From contig JASLEF010000186.1 in the NCBI GenBank assembly GCA_030151245.1, positions 1 through 24,643 on the forward strand: a DNA stretch of 24,643 nucleotides, given 5' to 3'. Positions 13,381 through 21,656 of this stretch are shown here, one piece after another. The position numbers were made by a program, and so were the translations under genes. The DNA comes from Ignatzschineria sp. Lineage in GTDB: Bacteria; Pseudomonadota; Gammaproteobacteria; Cardiobacteriales; Wohlfahrtiimonadaceae. Position 1 is the stretch's first letter; each line of letters opens with the position of its first letter. The notes under the pieces were generated by a model. That model was not told the origin of the DNA and ran no database searches. It saw nothing but the letters and a program-made list of their open reading frames with translations.

Positions 13381-15243
13381 TTATTTATCCTCATCAATTT
13401 GTAAGATCTCATCGAGATTCTGTAGGAGGTTATTTTCTTGAATAGCGACAATTTTAAAGATGTTAAAGAGACTTTCAACAATTTGTGTGGAGTAGTTGAG
13501 GTCATTTAAAATTGAACTGGTTGTAAAGCCATTAATTTTATTCGCTTTAAGAGAGGCATAAACATTTGATCTAAACTCACTTTCAAATTCTCGGGATTGT
13601 TCGATGAGTTCAGAAAGCGGTAAGGTATGTAATGTATTAAGGATTTCAGGATCTGCTTTAATTTCCCCTTGATCAAAGTGAATTTGATAAGCAATGCGTA
13701 AGTTTTTGACAATATATTGTCGAAGTGACATGTAAAATTCTTGCGCGGGAGAGGGTTCTTTAGAGAGATAGTATCGAAGATTTTTTTGTAGATGATGGCT
13801 GTTTTTTACAGCTGATACTAATTTGAAGGCAATGATCTGGGAGGTGGTTAAGATATGTTGGTATTGCCCATCTGATTCGTGATACTCCACTTTACTGATA
13901 AAAGTTAGAAGCTCACTATAAAGGTTCTTAATATGTTTTCGGTAAAGCAGGTCTGCATCTACCGGCTCAAGATCATTATATTCGTTGATATTGTCTTGGG
14001 TGATATCTTTCGCTGAGAGAGCTTCAGTTTTTAGAAAAAGGATATGGCAAATAACTTCAAGGCTAATACGAGAAAGATGGCTCAACTCCTGCATCACGGC
14101 ATGAGTTGCTGTTTGAGTTGAGGAGAGAGCTTTATCAATCAGAAATCGTGGAGGAGTTGCTTCTATCTCGACCTCAATGTCGGTGTAATCTCCCGTGAAA
14201 TCCACAAGTTGTTTCGGTTCTGGTAGTGTGGGAATGAGCTTTTCTAAACTTTGAGCAAGAATATTTTTCAAAGGCCAAAAAAGTAGTAAGCCTATGATAT
14301 TGAATAGGGTGTAAAAGGCTGCAACTTCAATGAGCGGGTTGAAGTTAGCAATGGCAGAAAGTTGAGAGATAAGATAAATTGCGGGTTTAAAGAGAATTAA
14401 CATCACAATGCCGGTTCCTGCATTGTAAATAACATGTGAGGCAGCAACTCGCATGCCGGGGCGGTCACTACCAATAAATCCTAATATTCCCGTTGCAATA
14501 GCACTACCTACGATGGCACCGATGGTTAAGGCAAAGCCTTGCGGCGCCGTAATTTGCTCAAGAGAGAGCATTGTTAAGATGAGCATAATGGTGGCATGGC
14601 TTGATTGCAGAATAATGGTTAAAACTAAACCAATTCCGACTAAAATCAATATTCCTGCCCAGCCTGAAAGATCATGAGAGAGGATGTCGAACTCTTCAGT
14701 AAAACTTGAAAATCCATTCTTAATAAGATCTATCGCCAGTAAAATAAAGGCCACCCCAATAATAACTCGTCCTGCCGCTTTAGCGCTTTTCCCGGCAAAA
14801 GAAGCTAAAATACCAATCACGACCATCGGATAGGCAAAAGGACCTAAGCTCACATTTTGTCCGGCTAAAGCCAAGAGCCAGATGCCGGCGCTTGAACCAA
14901 TGTTGGCCCCAATAATAATGCCAATGCCGGCAGCTAACGTTATTAACCCGGTACTAATGAACGCAATGATAAGGACAGCAACAACGGTGGTTGACTGGAG
15001 GATCATGGTTGAACTGATGCCAAAGAGAAGGCTTTTAAAAGGGGTTTCTGTGCTTTTAGCTAAAATTCTTTCTAACTTACCGCCGGCAAGTTGTGTTAGA
15101 CCATCTTGCATGCTTTGCATTCCAAAGAGGAAAAAGGCAAGACCTGCACAAAGCTCCATCCAGCTTGCATTGAGATAGAACGAGTAGAGTAATAAGAAGA
15201 TAATACTGATGATGCCAATATTACGAAATAGCTTTTTTACCAC
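13381..15243 (-). CDS. Na+/phosphate symporter family protein with PhoU-like tail
   Basis: A 620-residue inner-membrane protein of the Na/Pi cotransporter (NptA/YjbB) family. About eight to nine hydrophobic segments fill residues 8-345. The family's inverted-repeat signatures are present: LQSTTVV (82-88) and LQSSHAT (212-218), with GANIGSS (112-118). Residues about 370-610 are soluble and helical, as in the PhoU-like domain that follows the membrane part. It likely moves inorganic phosphate with Na+; some homologues export phosphate, so direction is unknown. The start is GTG 15243, preceded by GAGGGG. No pst or pho genes are nearby. It lies divergent from xerD. Confidence 0.9.
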   Translation of the reverse strand: MVKKLFRNIGIISIIFLLLYSFYLNASWMELCAGLAFFLFGMQSMQDGLTQLAGGKLERILAKSTETPFKSLLFGISSTMILQSTTVVAVLIIAFISTGLITLAAGIGIIIGANIGSSAGIWLLALAGQNVSLGPFAYPMVVIGILASFAGKSAKAAGRVIIGVAFILLAIDLIKNGFSSFTEEFDILSHDLSGWAGILILVGIGLVLTIILQSSHATIMLILTMLSLEQITAPQGFALTIGAIVGSAIATGILGFIGSDRPGMRVAASHVIYNAGTGIVMLILFKPAIYLISQLSAIANFNPLIEVAAFYTLFNIIGLLLFWPLKNILAQSLEKLIPTLPEPKQLVDFTGDYTDIEVEIEATPPRFLIDKALSSTQTATHAVMQELSHLSRISLEVICHILFLKTEALSAKDITQDNINEYNDLEPVDADLLYRKHIKNLYSELLTFISKVEYHESDGQYQHILTTSQIIAFKLVSAVKNSHHLQKNLRYYLSKEPSPAQEFYMSLRQYIVKNLRIAYQIHFDQGEIKADPEILNTLHTLPLSELIEQSREFESEFRSNVYASLKANKINGFTTSSILNDLNYSTQIVESLFNIFKIVAIQENNLLQNLDEILQIDEDK

Positions 15244-15607
15244 AGCCCCTCACTTTATTTGCCTGATTGATGAATCATTGGCGATTAAGAGAAAATAGAC
15301 ATAAGACACAAAGCTGAGAACTTTCTGTGCGCTATGACTAGAAAAGAGAATATATGATAACTGATAATTTTTGAAAGCAATATTGTTTCCCTCATATTGT
15401 CATGGTAAATATTTTTCAAGAAAGTTTAAGGAGATTCTTCGAGGATCGCCGAGGGATAAAAGCTTTTGCAAGTTTTGAGAGGAATCCGCCGGATTGAGAA
15501 AGAGTCTTTGCTATAATGATTATCTGTTTGATTGGAATATCTCCTCTCTAAATAGCGGTTGGATCTAACTTAACGAAAAAACGCCTGGAGGCGTAGAGAA
15601 AGTAGTA
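15244..15607. other. divergent intergenic region between the Na/Pi gene and xerD
   Basis: About 360 bp, AT-rich, holding promoters for both directions. Only the xerD extended -10 (15509-15517) is clear. A small hairpin, ACGCC (15581-15585)/GGCGT (15590-15594), lies just before the xerD ribosome site and could modulate its translation. No gene seen. Confidence 0.55.
15509..15517 (+). promoter_or_regulatory. extended -10 promoter of xerD
   Basis: TGCTATAAT is a perfect extended -10 element. No good -35 lies at the usual distance, as is common for extended -10 promoters. It leaves a leader of about 85 nt before xerD. Confidence 0.62.
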
Positions 15608-16513
15608 ATGACTACCATGAATGATTTAACAATAATTGATCGATTTGGGGATGCTCTTCTTTTTGAGAAAGGTGCAAGTGAGAGAACAGATGATTCTTAT
15701 ATGCGAGATCTCAAAAAATTGAGTGATTTTTTAGAAGCGGACTCACCATCGACCCCATTAACCGATGCGACAGAGGCTGATTTACAAGACTTTTTTAGAA
15801 AAGAACTAGATAAAGGGAGTAATCCTCGAAGCTTGGCGCGTTACCTCTCTTGTTATAAGCATTTTTATACATTTTTAATTTTAGAAAAACTGCGGGAAGA
15901 TAACCCCGCTGACTCTATTAAATTACCAAAATTTCATAAGCCCCTGCCGGTCACGCTATCACCAGATGATGTGGTCGCACTTCTTAATGCGCCGGACTTA
16001 ACAACACCGCTAGGACTTCGTGATTATGCAATGCTAGAGATACTCTATTCTTGCGGATTTCGTGTCACTGAATTGATCTCTTTAGAGTATAGTCAGATCA
16101 ATTTTGAAGTGGGCTATGTGCGAGTTATTGGAAAGGGAAATAAGGAGCGATTGGTGCCGATTGGGGAAGTGGCACTAGAAGCAGTAACAGAATATATTTC
16201 TCATGCGAGACCAGTACTCTTAAAGGGACGGGCTAGTGATGTTCTGTTTGTTAGTAATCGTGGGGCTGCAATGTCTCGTCAAGCATTTTGGTATGTGATT
16301 AAAAAATATGTTTTAGAGGTGGGAATTAAAGGAGAAATATCTCCTCACACGCTTCGTCATGCATTTGCGACACATCTAGTGAATAATGGTGCGGATCTTC
16401 GTGTGGTGCAGTTGTTATTAGGACATAGTAGTCTATCAACAACACAGATTTACACTCATGTTGCGAAAGAGCGATTGAAAAAGCTCCATGCGTTAAATCA
16501 TCCTCGAGGCTAA
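15608..16513 (+). CDS. xerD: tyrosine recombinase XerD
   Basis: Site-specific recombinase that with XerC resolves chromosome dimers at dif, activated by FtsK. The product is 301 residues (E. coli 298). The N-terminal SAM-like DNA-binding domain covers 10-95. The catalytic domain has Arg152 (GFRVTEL), Lys176 (VIGKGNKERLVP), His247 and Arg250 (SPHTLRHAFATHL), His273 (LGHSSLSTTQ) and the nucleophile Tyr282 (IYTHV). The ATG at 15608 is close to GAGAAAG; a second ATG at 15617 is an alternative. The next gene is dsbC, the same order as in E. coli, which supports XerD rather than XerC. No dif site is seen here. Confidence 0.96.
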   Translation: MTTMNDLTIIDRFGDALLFEKGASERTDDSYMRDLKKLSDFLEADSPSTPLTDATEADLQDFFRKELDKGSNPRSLARYLSCYKHFYTFLILEKLREDNPADSIKLPKFHKPLPVTLSPDDVVALLNAPDLTTPLGLRDYAMLEILYSCGFRVTELISLEYSQINFEVGYVRVIGKGNKERLVPIGEVALEAVTEYISHARPVLLKGRASDVLFVSNRGAAMSRQAFWYVIKKYVLEVGIKGEISPHTLRHAFATHLVNNGADLRVVQLLLGHSSLSTTQIYTHVAKERLKKLHALNHPRG

Positions 16514-16757
16514 AGTTACTTAGATAGGTTATATAATATAATTTTACAATATTACATTGTGAAGGGGAGGTATTTTGATAAACTATGGTTTATTTGTGAT
16601 TTCATCAGTTTGATAAGCATTTAAAGAGACGATCAATGGCGAGAAATGTTAAAAAAAACGATCGTTTTATTTACTTTGTAAGTGAATCAGATACACTCAC
16701 GTAATATTTCTAAGTAAGAATCATCCTTTTTTAGTGACACAATTAGTAGAGGCTTTT

Positions 16758-17486
16758 ATGAAAAAATTACTCCTTGCAACCTCAATGCTCTTAGGCTTAT
16801 CAGGTGTGGCAGCTGCCGAAGCAAATCTGAAACACTTCAATAATCTTATTCAAGGGGTTACCATTGAGAAAGTACAACCTTCAGCAATTGAAGGAATGTA
16901 TGAAGTATTTGTCAAAGAGAGCCTTTATCCTATTTTCTTATCGAAAGATGGAAAGTACATGCTCGAGGGGAATGCTATTGATCTTGTGAAAGGTGTAAAC
17001 TTGAGCGAAAGCTATGTGAATGCAAAGAACAAAGAGAAGATCGAAACGCTTGATGAAAAAGATATGCTGGTTTACAAAGCTCCTGATGAGAAATATGTAG
17101 TGACGATCTTTACGACGACGGATTGCCCATTCTGCCGCCGATTACATTCTCAAATGGATGAGTATCTCGCAGAAGGTATTACGGTTCGTTATATTGGCTT
17201 TCCTTTTAGAGGCTTGGCTTCAGAAGGGTATACAGATTTAGTATCGATCTGGTGTTCTGCGGATCGTAAGGCAGCTTTAGATGGTGCCTTTAAATTTGCA
17301 GATGGTAAAGGGGGGGCGGCGCCGAAGAGTTCAAGTTGTACCAACCCCATTCAAGATCAGTATCAATTAGGAATTGAGATGGGAGTTTCAGGAACACCAG
17401 CTATTGTCCTTGCGGATGGTTCGATTGTTGCGGGATATCTTCCGGCAAAAGAATTAGCAAAGAGATTAGAGATGCTTGATCTTTAA
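16758..17486 (+). CDS. dsbC: thiol:disulfide interchange protein DsbC
   Basis: Periplasmic disulfide isomerase, kept reduced by DsbD. The start is placed at ATG 16758 (TAGAGG five nt upstream); this begins a typical signal peptide MKKLLLATSMLLGLSGVAAA cut before EANLKHF. An in-frame upstream start at 16734 would bury it. The 242 residues have a short N-terminal dimerisation domain (about 25-95) and a thioredoxin fold with active site CPFC (123-126), a second cysteine pair Cys166/Cys194, and the cis-Pro loop SGTPAIV (211-217). E. coli DsbC has CGYC, so the dipeptide differs. It follows xerD as in enterics. A G7 tract (17310-17316) lies in the coding sequence. Confidence 0.93.
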   Translation: MKKLLLATSMLLGLSGVAAAEANLKHFNNLIQGVTIEKVQPSAIEGMYEVFVKESLYPIFLSKDGKYMLEGNAIDLVKGVNLSESYVNAKNKEKIETLDEKDMLVYKAPDEKYVVTIFTTTDCPFCRRLHSQMDEYLAEGITVRYIGFPFRGLASEGYTDLVSIWCSADRKAALDGAFKFADGKGGAAPKSSSCTNPIQDQYQLGIEMGVSGTPAIVLADGSIVAGYLPAKELAKRLEMLDL

Positions 17487-17668
17487 AAGATCGAGGAGAG
17501 AAGATGGGGTAGGCTCTTCTTATCTATTATTAAATAGAACTGCTAGTTCGATAAAGATTCGGTAAGAGGTGAATTTAAGGATCTTAAAAGTGTTGAATCG
17601 CTTTTGTTGATACCGGTGAGCCTCTGTTTAAAATAGATGATTGATGGGAAGCCCCACAATAAATGGAT

Positions 17669-17701
17669 AAAAAAAATAGAGGATATTTCATCCTCTATTT
17701 T
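17669..17701 (-). terminator. terminator of yhbY, facing dsbC
   Basis: AAAATAGAGGA (17673-17683) pairs perfectly with TCCTCTATTTT (17691-17701), loop TATTTCA. On the minus strand eight T residues follow (A8 at 17669-17676); on the plus strand only four T. It separates the convergent dsbC and yhbY. Confidence 0.85.
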
Positions 17702-17742
17702 GATTTTATAAGTTCATCAATAATTCGATTGATTGACTTTAT

Positions 17743-18051
17743 TTACTTGAAGTTAAAGAAGATTTTTGGCTCTTCATGATTTCTTTTAAAGAGAATAATC
17801 ATTGCGCCAATTTTCTGAATGAGGGTCGCATTTAATGCCGTTACAAGCTCATCTGTGATAGACTCTCTCTCATCGCGATCACGTCCTGCGAGCTTGATTT
17901 TAATAAGTTCATGGTGTGAAAGCGCATTTTTGGCTTCTTTAATAAAGCTCTCTGTAACCCCTTTATCACCTAAGATAAGAACAGGATCGAGATGGTGAGC
18001 TTTGCCTTTAAGGAACTTAATGTGTTCCATTGTGAGTTTAATTTGTGTCAT
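17743..18051 (-). CDS. yhbY: ribosome assembly RNA-binding protein YhbY
   Basis: A 102-residue protein that is a single CRM (CRS1-YhbY) RNA-binding domain, associated with pre-50S particles. Hallmarks are FLKGKAHHLDPVLILGDKGV, the GxxG-type loop, ALSHHELIKIKL and the C-terminal KIGAMIILFKRN. It lies divergent to the rlmE-ftsH pair, as in E. coli, but here a small membrane-protein gene intervenes. Its ATG (18051-18049) overlaps the ATG of that divergent gene, so its promoter must lie inside the neighbour's coding sequence. No strong ribosome site is visible. Confidence 0.95.
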   Translation of the reverse strand: MTQIKLTMEHIKFLKGKAHHLDPVLILGDKGVTESFIKEAKNALSHHELIKIKLAGRDRDERESITDELVTALNATLIQKIGAMIILFKRNHEEPKIFFNFK

Positions 18052-18355
18052 GAATAATGAAAATAGTTCTCGAAATAAAGAGATAAGCGTATCACATAAT
18101 GAGCAGCTCCGTCATCTTTTTAAAAGTTTGAAGGCATTGGCGTTTGGAATGTTATTTGCCGGTATTACCTTATTGATTGTTCTTTATTTTATGGATTTAC
18201 CACCCGGAATTGAATTGGCTGTTTTACTTTTTTTTGGGGGGGCCGGGGCGCTTTATTTAGTCGGAAGAGGAAAATCAATTTTGTTGCAATATCATGAGGT
18301 TAATGCGCGAGTTGATGCCGCAAAGCGTGAAGCAGATAAGGAAGAACTTGAATAA
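18050..18355 (+). CDS. small two-TM membrane protein of unknown function
   Basis: Not recognised. The 101-residue product has a polar N-terminus, two hydrophobic segments (about 29-48, ALAFGMLFAGITLLIVLYFM, and 54-72) joined by a short DLPPG turn, and a charged helical C-terminus (RVDAAKREADKEELE). The likely start, ATG 18050, shares two bases with the yhbY start on the other strand; a start at 18002 inside yhbY is also possible, and neither has a good ribosome site. A T8-G7 run (18228-18242) encodes LFFGG in the second TM. The frame is intact here, but slippage would truncate it. Confidence 0.65.
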   Translation: MNNENSSRNKEISVSHNEQLRHLFKSLKALAFGMLFAGITLLIVLYFMDLPPGIELAVLLFFGGAGALYLVGRGKSILLQYHEVNARVDAAKREADKEELE

Positions 18356-18686
18356 AGGATCAAAAACAAGATGGTAATGAATAGATCAGCATATTGGTAA
18401 TGATGATTAATGAATACTAACAAGTGGACATAAACTCATTAAAATATAGTTTAATGCGAGTCTTTTTTAAAGAAACTTTCGGCTAAAGTGATGGAAGAAA
18501 CAATAAAATACTCTTAAAAAGATTCTTAAAGTGAGAGGGCATTAATAGTTTTTTAGTGAAAGTTGTTGTGCAGGAATAGATGATAGTCATCATGGGCTAG
18601 GGATGACGTTAATATAGAGAGAATTTTATAGAGGGCGATGGTGGTCTTAAAGACACAATGATTGTTTTAAGCGCGTCAATGCAATC
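18356..18686. other. intergenic stretch between the small membrane protein and rlmE
   Basis: No gene seen in about 330 bp. It contains one terminator-like hairpin (separate entry), a short ATGAT/ATCAT hairpin near 18578-18592, and otherwise AT-rich sequence leading to the rlmE promoter. Confidence 0.5.
18434..18468 (+). terminator. likely terminator of the small membrane-protein gene
   Basis: ACT-CATTAAA (18434-18443) pairs with TTTAATG-CG-AGT (18450-18461; two-base bulge), loop ATATAG, then C and six T residues. The stem is AT-rich, so strength is uncertain. Confidence 0.5.
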
Positions 18687-18692
18687 TATATT
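18663..18692 (+). promoter_or_regulatory. candidate rlmE promoter
   Basis: TTGTTT (18663-18668), 18-bp spacer, TATATT (18687-18692), with the expected start about 20 nt before the rlmE ATG. Moderate matches only. Confidence 0.4.
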
Positions 18693-18719
18693 AAAGATGA
18701 AATATTGAGAAAATAGATT

Positions 18720-19349
18720 ATGGCAAAGAAGAGAAGTGCAAGTAGTACAAGATGGTTGAAGGAGCATATGGATGATGAGTATGTTCTTCGTTCAAAGCGT
18801 GAAGGATGGCGTTCGCGTGCGATTTATAAATTGCAAGAGATTGATGAGAAAGATCGACTGTTTAAACCCGGTATGACCGTTGTGGACTTAGGTGCTGCCC
18901 CGGGAAGCTGGTCGCAATATGCAATGCATAGAGTGGGTCATCATGGGAAAGTGATTGGTCTAGATCTGTTACCTATTGATCCACTTGCTGGAGTTGAGTT
19001 TATTCAGGGAGACTTTCGTGATGATGAGGTCTTAGAGGCATTGTTAGAAAAGCTAGAAGGGCGTTTGGTGGATGTTGTTCTCTCTGATATGGCCCCTAAC
19101 ATGAGTGGCATCAAAGGCGTTGATCAGCCTAAGTCGATGTACTTATTAGAACTTGCTTTAGATTTTATTAAAGGGAATTTAAAGCCAGGGGGTGATTATT
19201 TAATGAAGATTTTCCAAGGAGAAGGTTTTCAGGAGTATTACAAAGAGCTACAGAAGAATTTTACGAAAGTGGTAACAAGAAAACCTAAAGCTTCAAGAGC
19301 AAGAAGTGCGGAAATTTACTTGTTAGCAAAAGGTTATAAAGGCTCGTAA
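18720..19349 (+). CDS. rlmE: 23S rRNA (uridine-2'-O) methyltransferase RlmE
   Basis: Methylates the 2'-OH of U2552 in the 23S A-loop using S-adenosylmethionine, at a late stage of 50S assembly. The product is 209 residues, the same size as E. coli RlmE/FtsJ. The K-D-K-E catalytic tetrad is visible: Lys37 (RAIYKLQE), Asp123 (LSDMAPNMSG), Lys163 (LMKIFQG) and Glu198 (SAEIYLL). The SAM-binding motif is VVDLGAAPGSWSQ (54-66). It is followed by ftsH, a conserved pair, though 294 bp apart here, with a possible heat-shock promoter between. Confidence 0.97.
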   Translation: MAKKRSASSTRWLKEHMDDEYVLRSKREGWRSRAIYKLQEIDEKDRLFKPGMTVVDLGAAPGSWSQYAMHRVGHHGKVIGLDLLPIDPLAGVEFIQGDFRDDEVLEALLEKLEGRLVDVVLSDMAPNMSGIKGVDQPKSMYLLELALDFIKGNLKPGGDYLMKIFQGEGFQEYYKELQKNFTKVVTRKPKASRARSAEIYLLAKGYKGS

Positions 19350-19425
19350 AGAATAGAAATAGAGGCTTTACAACTTCTCATTACAGTCATAAGAATTGAA
19401 TTAGGATTATTTAAATTCTTTTTTG

Positions 19426-19453
19426 CTTGAAATGGAGAAAAAAGGCCTCAGAT
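19426..19453 (+). promoter_or_regulatory. sigma-32-like (heat-shock) promoter before ftsH
   Basis: CTTGAAA (19426-19432), 13-bp spacer, CCTCAGAT (19446-19453), resembling the sigma-32 consensus CTTGAAA / CCCCATnT with a perfect -35 and a partial -10. E. coli ftsH is a sigma-32 gene, so the context fits. The -10 also forms part of a CCTCA/TGAGG hairpin (19446-19460). Confidence 0.45.
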
Positions 19454-19643
19454 TATGAGGAATTACTCTCAAAGCGTGATAGACTTCTATATGGCTTTTT
19501 GGTAAAAAGAGTAAGCGAAAGTAAGGTGAGTGGCTGATAGGCTCACTCTCTTATCTAGTGAAGCTAGGGTAAAATAAAAAAGTCTTCATTAGAATGTTTA
19601 CACATTACAATTGATTTCAACTATAAAAATCGAGGTTAATCTT

Positions 19644-21524
19644 TTGAAGTACAAAGGAAGAGATATAGCTTTATGGCTTGGAATAGGTATTTTTGTATTT
19701 ATGCTATTCCAGGGCTTTGGCGGCAGTGGGGGTCGAGAAATCCCCTATTCAGAATTTTTAAAACAAGTTGAGAATGGTCAAGTTCGAGAAGTACAGATGA
19801 GTGGCTCTAATAGTGCCAACATCGAAGGTGTTACTTCTGACGGTGTTCGATTCTCTACCTTTAACCCTGAAACCAATAATGGTCCATTAGTGCAGAGTTT
19901 AATGGATCAAAATGTGAAGTTCACGGGTAAATCACTTCGTACACAAGGTCTTTTCCTTTCTGTATTCTTAAATCTATTACCGATTTTGCTTCTATTAGGA
20001 TTTTTCCTCTTTATGATGCGTCAATCTGGTGGTGGCGGAAAAGGTGGGCCAATGAGCTTTGGTAAATCTAAAGCGAAAATGTTGACGCAAGATCAGATTA
20101 AGACAACATTTGCGGATGTTGCAGGCGCTGATGAAGCGAAACAAGAAGTTGGTGAAATTGTTGATTTCTTGAGAAATCCAGGACGCTTCCAGAAGCTTGG
20201 TGGAAAAATTCCTCGCGGTATTTTAATGGTGGGTTCTCCGGGAACGGGTAAAACACTTTTAGCAAAAGCGATCGCAGGGGAAGCGAAAGTCCCATTCTTT
20301 ACAATTTCCGGTTCGGATTTTATGGAGATGTTTGTAGGGGTAGGGGCTTCACGTGTTCGTGATATGTTTGAGCAAGCTAAAAAACATGCGCCATGTATCA
20401 TTTTTATTGATGAAATTGATGCGGTGGGTCGTCATCGTGGTTCAGGAATGGGCGGTGGTCATGATGAACGTGAGCAAACATTAAACCAGCTACTTGTGGA
20501 GATGGATGGATTTAGTGATAACCAAGGGGTTATTATTATTGCGGCAACAAACCGTCCTGATGTTCTTGATCCTGCGTTATTACGACCAGGTCGTTTCGAT
20601 AGACAGGTCGTGGTTCCATTGCCAGATGTTAAAGGTCGAGTAGCTATATTGAAGGTTCATTTACGTAATGTTCCGGCAAGTAGTGATGTGGATATCGAAC
20701 AGATTGCACGTGGAACACCAGGTTTTTCTGGGGCAGATCTTGCGAATCTTGTCAATGAGGCGGCACTTTTTGCGGCACGTAAGAATCAGAGCGAAGTAAC
20801 TTTGTATGATCTTGAGGAAGCAAAAGATAAGATCATGATGGGGGCGGCGCGAAATTCAATGCAGATGACGGATGATGATAAAAAGTTAACGGCTTATCAT
20901 GAGGCCGGGCATGCGATTATTGGATATCGTCTTAAATCAGATCCTGTTTACAAGGTAACGATTATTCCTAGAGGACGTGCTTTAGGGGTGACAATGACAC
21001 TTCCTGAGCGAGATCATGTTAGTGTTCCTCGTAAATGGCTCGAGAATAAGCTTGCGATGGTATTTGGTGGTCGTATCGCTGAAGAGATGATCTTTGGTTA
21101 TGATGCGGTAACGACGGGTGCTGCAAGTGATATTCAGCATGCAACAGGATTGGCGAAAAAGATGGTCACCGAATGGGGATTATCTGACAAGATGGGCTTT
21201 AGATCATATGCCGATAGTAACGAATCCTATCTTGGGGGTCCATCAGGAAATGCCGCAGGTGTTTCTGATGTGACAGCGAGACAGATTGATGAAGAAGTTC
21301 GTGCAATTATTGATCGTAACTATGCGCGTGCTGTTCAAGTGCTAGAAGAAGATCTCGATAAATTGCATAAGATGGCAGAAGTGCTCTTGGAGATTGAAAC
21401 AATTGATGCGGCGCAAGTGGAAGATATTATGGAGGGGCGTCCGGTTCGTGGAATGGAAACAAAACATGATGATCCTGCCTCTCTTGATATGAGTGGTCCG
21501 CCAAAAGTGGATATTATGTCATAA
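19644..21524 (+). CDS. ftsH: ATP-dependent zinc metalloprotease FtsH
   Basis: Membrane-anchored AAA+ protease that degrades misfolded membrane proteins and regulators such as sigma-32 and LpxC. I place the start at TTG 19644 (MKYKGRDIALWLG), with GAGG eight nt upstream; starting at 19611 would add 11 residues without a ribosome site. The 626 residues show TM1 (about 8-24), a small periplasmic domain, TM2 (about 103-125), Walker A GSPGTGKT (197-204), Walker B IIFIDEID (252-259), the second region of homology ATNRPDVLDPALLRPGRFDR (301-320), and the zinc site HEAGH (419-423). The Walker A has Ser where E. coli has Pro. Terminator follows. Confidence 0.97.
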   Translation: MKYKGRDIALWLGIGIFVFMLFQGFGGSGGREIPYSEFLKQVENGQVREVQMSGSNSANIEGVTSDGVRFSTFNPETNNGPLVQSLMDQNVKFTGKSLRTQGLFLSVFLNLLPILLLLGFFLFMMRQSGGGGKGGPMSFGKSKAKMLTQDQIKTTFADVAGADEAKQEVGEIVDFLRNPGRFQKLGGKIPRGILMVGSPGTGKTLLAKAIAGEAKVPFFTISGSDFMEMFVGVGASRVRDMFEQAKKHAPCIIFIDEIDAVGRHRGSGMGGGHDEREQTLNQLLVEMDGFSDNQGVIIIAATNRPDVLDPALLRPGRFDRQVVVPLPDVKGRVAILKVHLRNVPASSDVDIEQIARGTPGFSGADLANLVNEAALFAARKNQSEVTLYDLEEAKDKIMMGAARNSMQMTDDDKKLTAYHEAGHAIIGYRLKSDPVYKVTIIPRGRALGVTMTLPERDHVSVPRKWLENKLAMVFGGRIAEEMIFGYDAVTTGAASDIQHATGLAKKMVTEWGLSDKMGFRSYADSNESYLGGPSGNAAGVSDVTARQIDEEVRAIIDRNYARAVQVLEEDLDKLHKMAEVLLEIETIDAAQVEDIMEGRPVRGMETKHDDPASLDMSGPPKVDIMS

Positions 21525-21550
21525 GAGACTTTAAGCTTCTTGATATTAAG

Positions 21551-21581
21551 AAAGCTACTTCATTCAAGGAGTAGCTTTTTT
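21551..21581 (+). terminator. intrinsic terminator after ftsH
   Basis: AAAGCTACT (21551-21559) pairs with AGTAGCTTT (21570-21578), 10-nt loop, followed by a T-run to 21581. Confidence 0.87.
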
Positions 21582-21656
21582 CTATTTATAGCACTGTTGT
21601 TTCGATGGGTTCTAGCGTAAAATGCTCAATCCTAATAATATTGATGATGGAAAGTT

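Noticed and set aside
16521..16550. AT-rich palindrome TTATATAATATAA downstream of xerD as a dif site
   Set aside because: It lacks the XerC-arm core GCGCATAA and the 6-bp central region; simple AT-rich symmetry near xerD is not enough.
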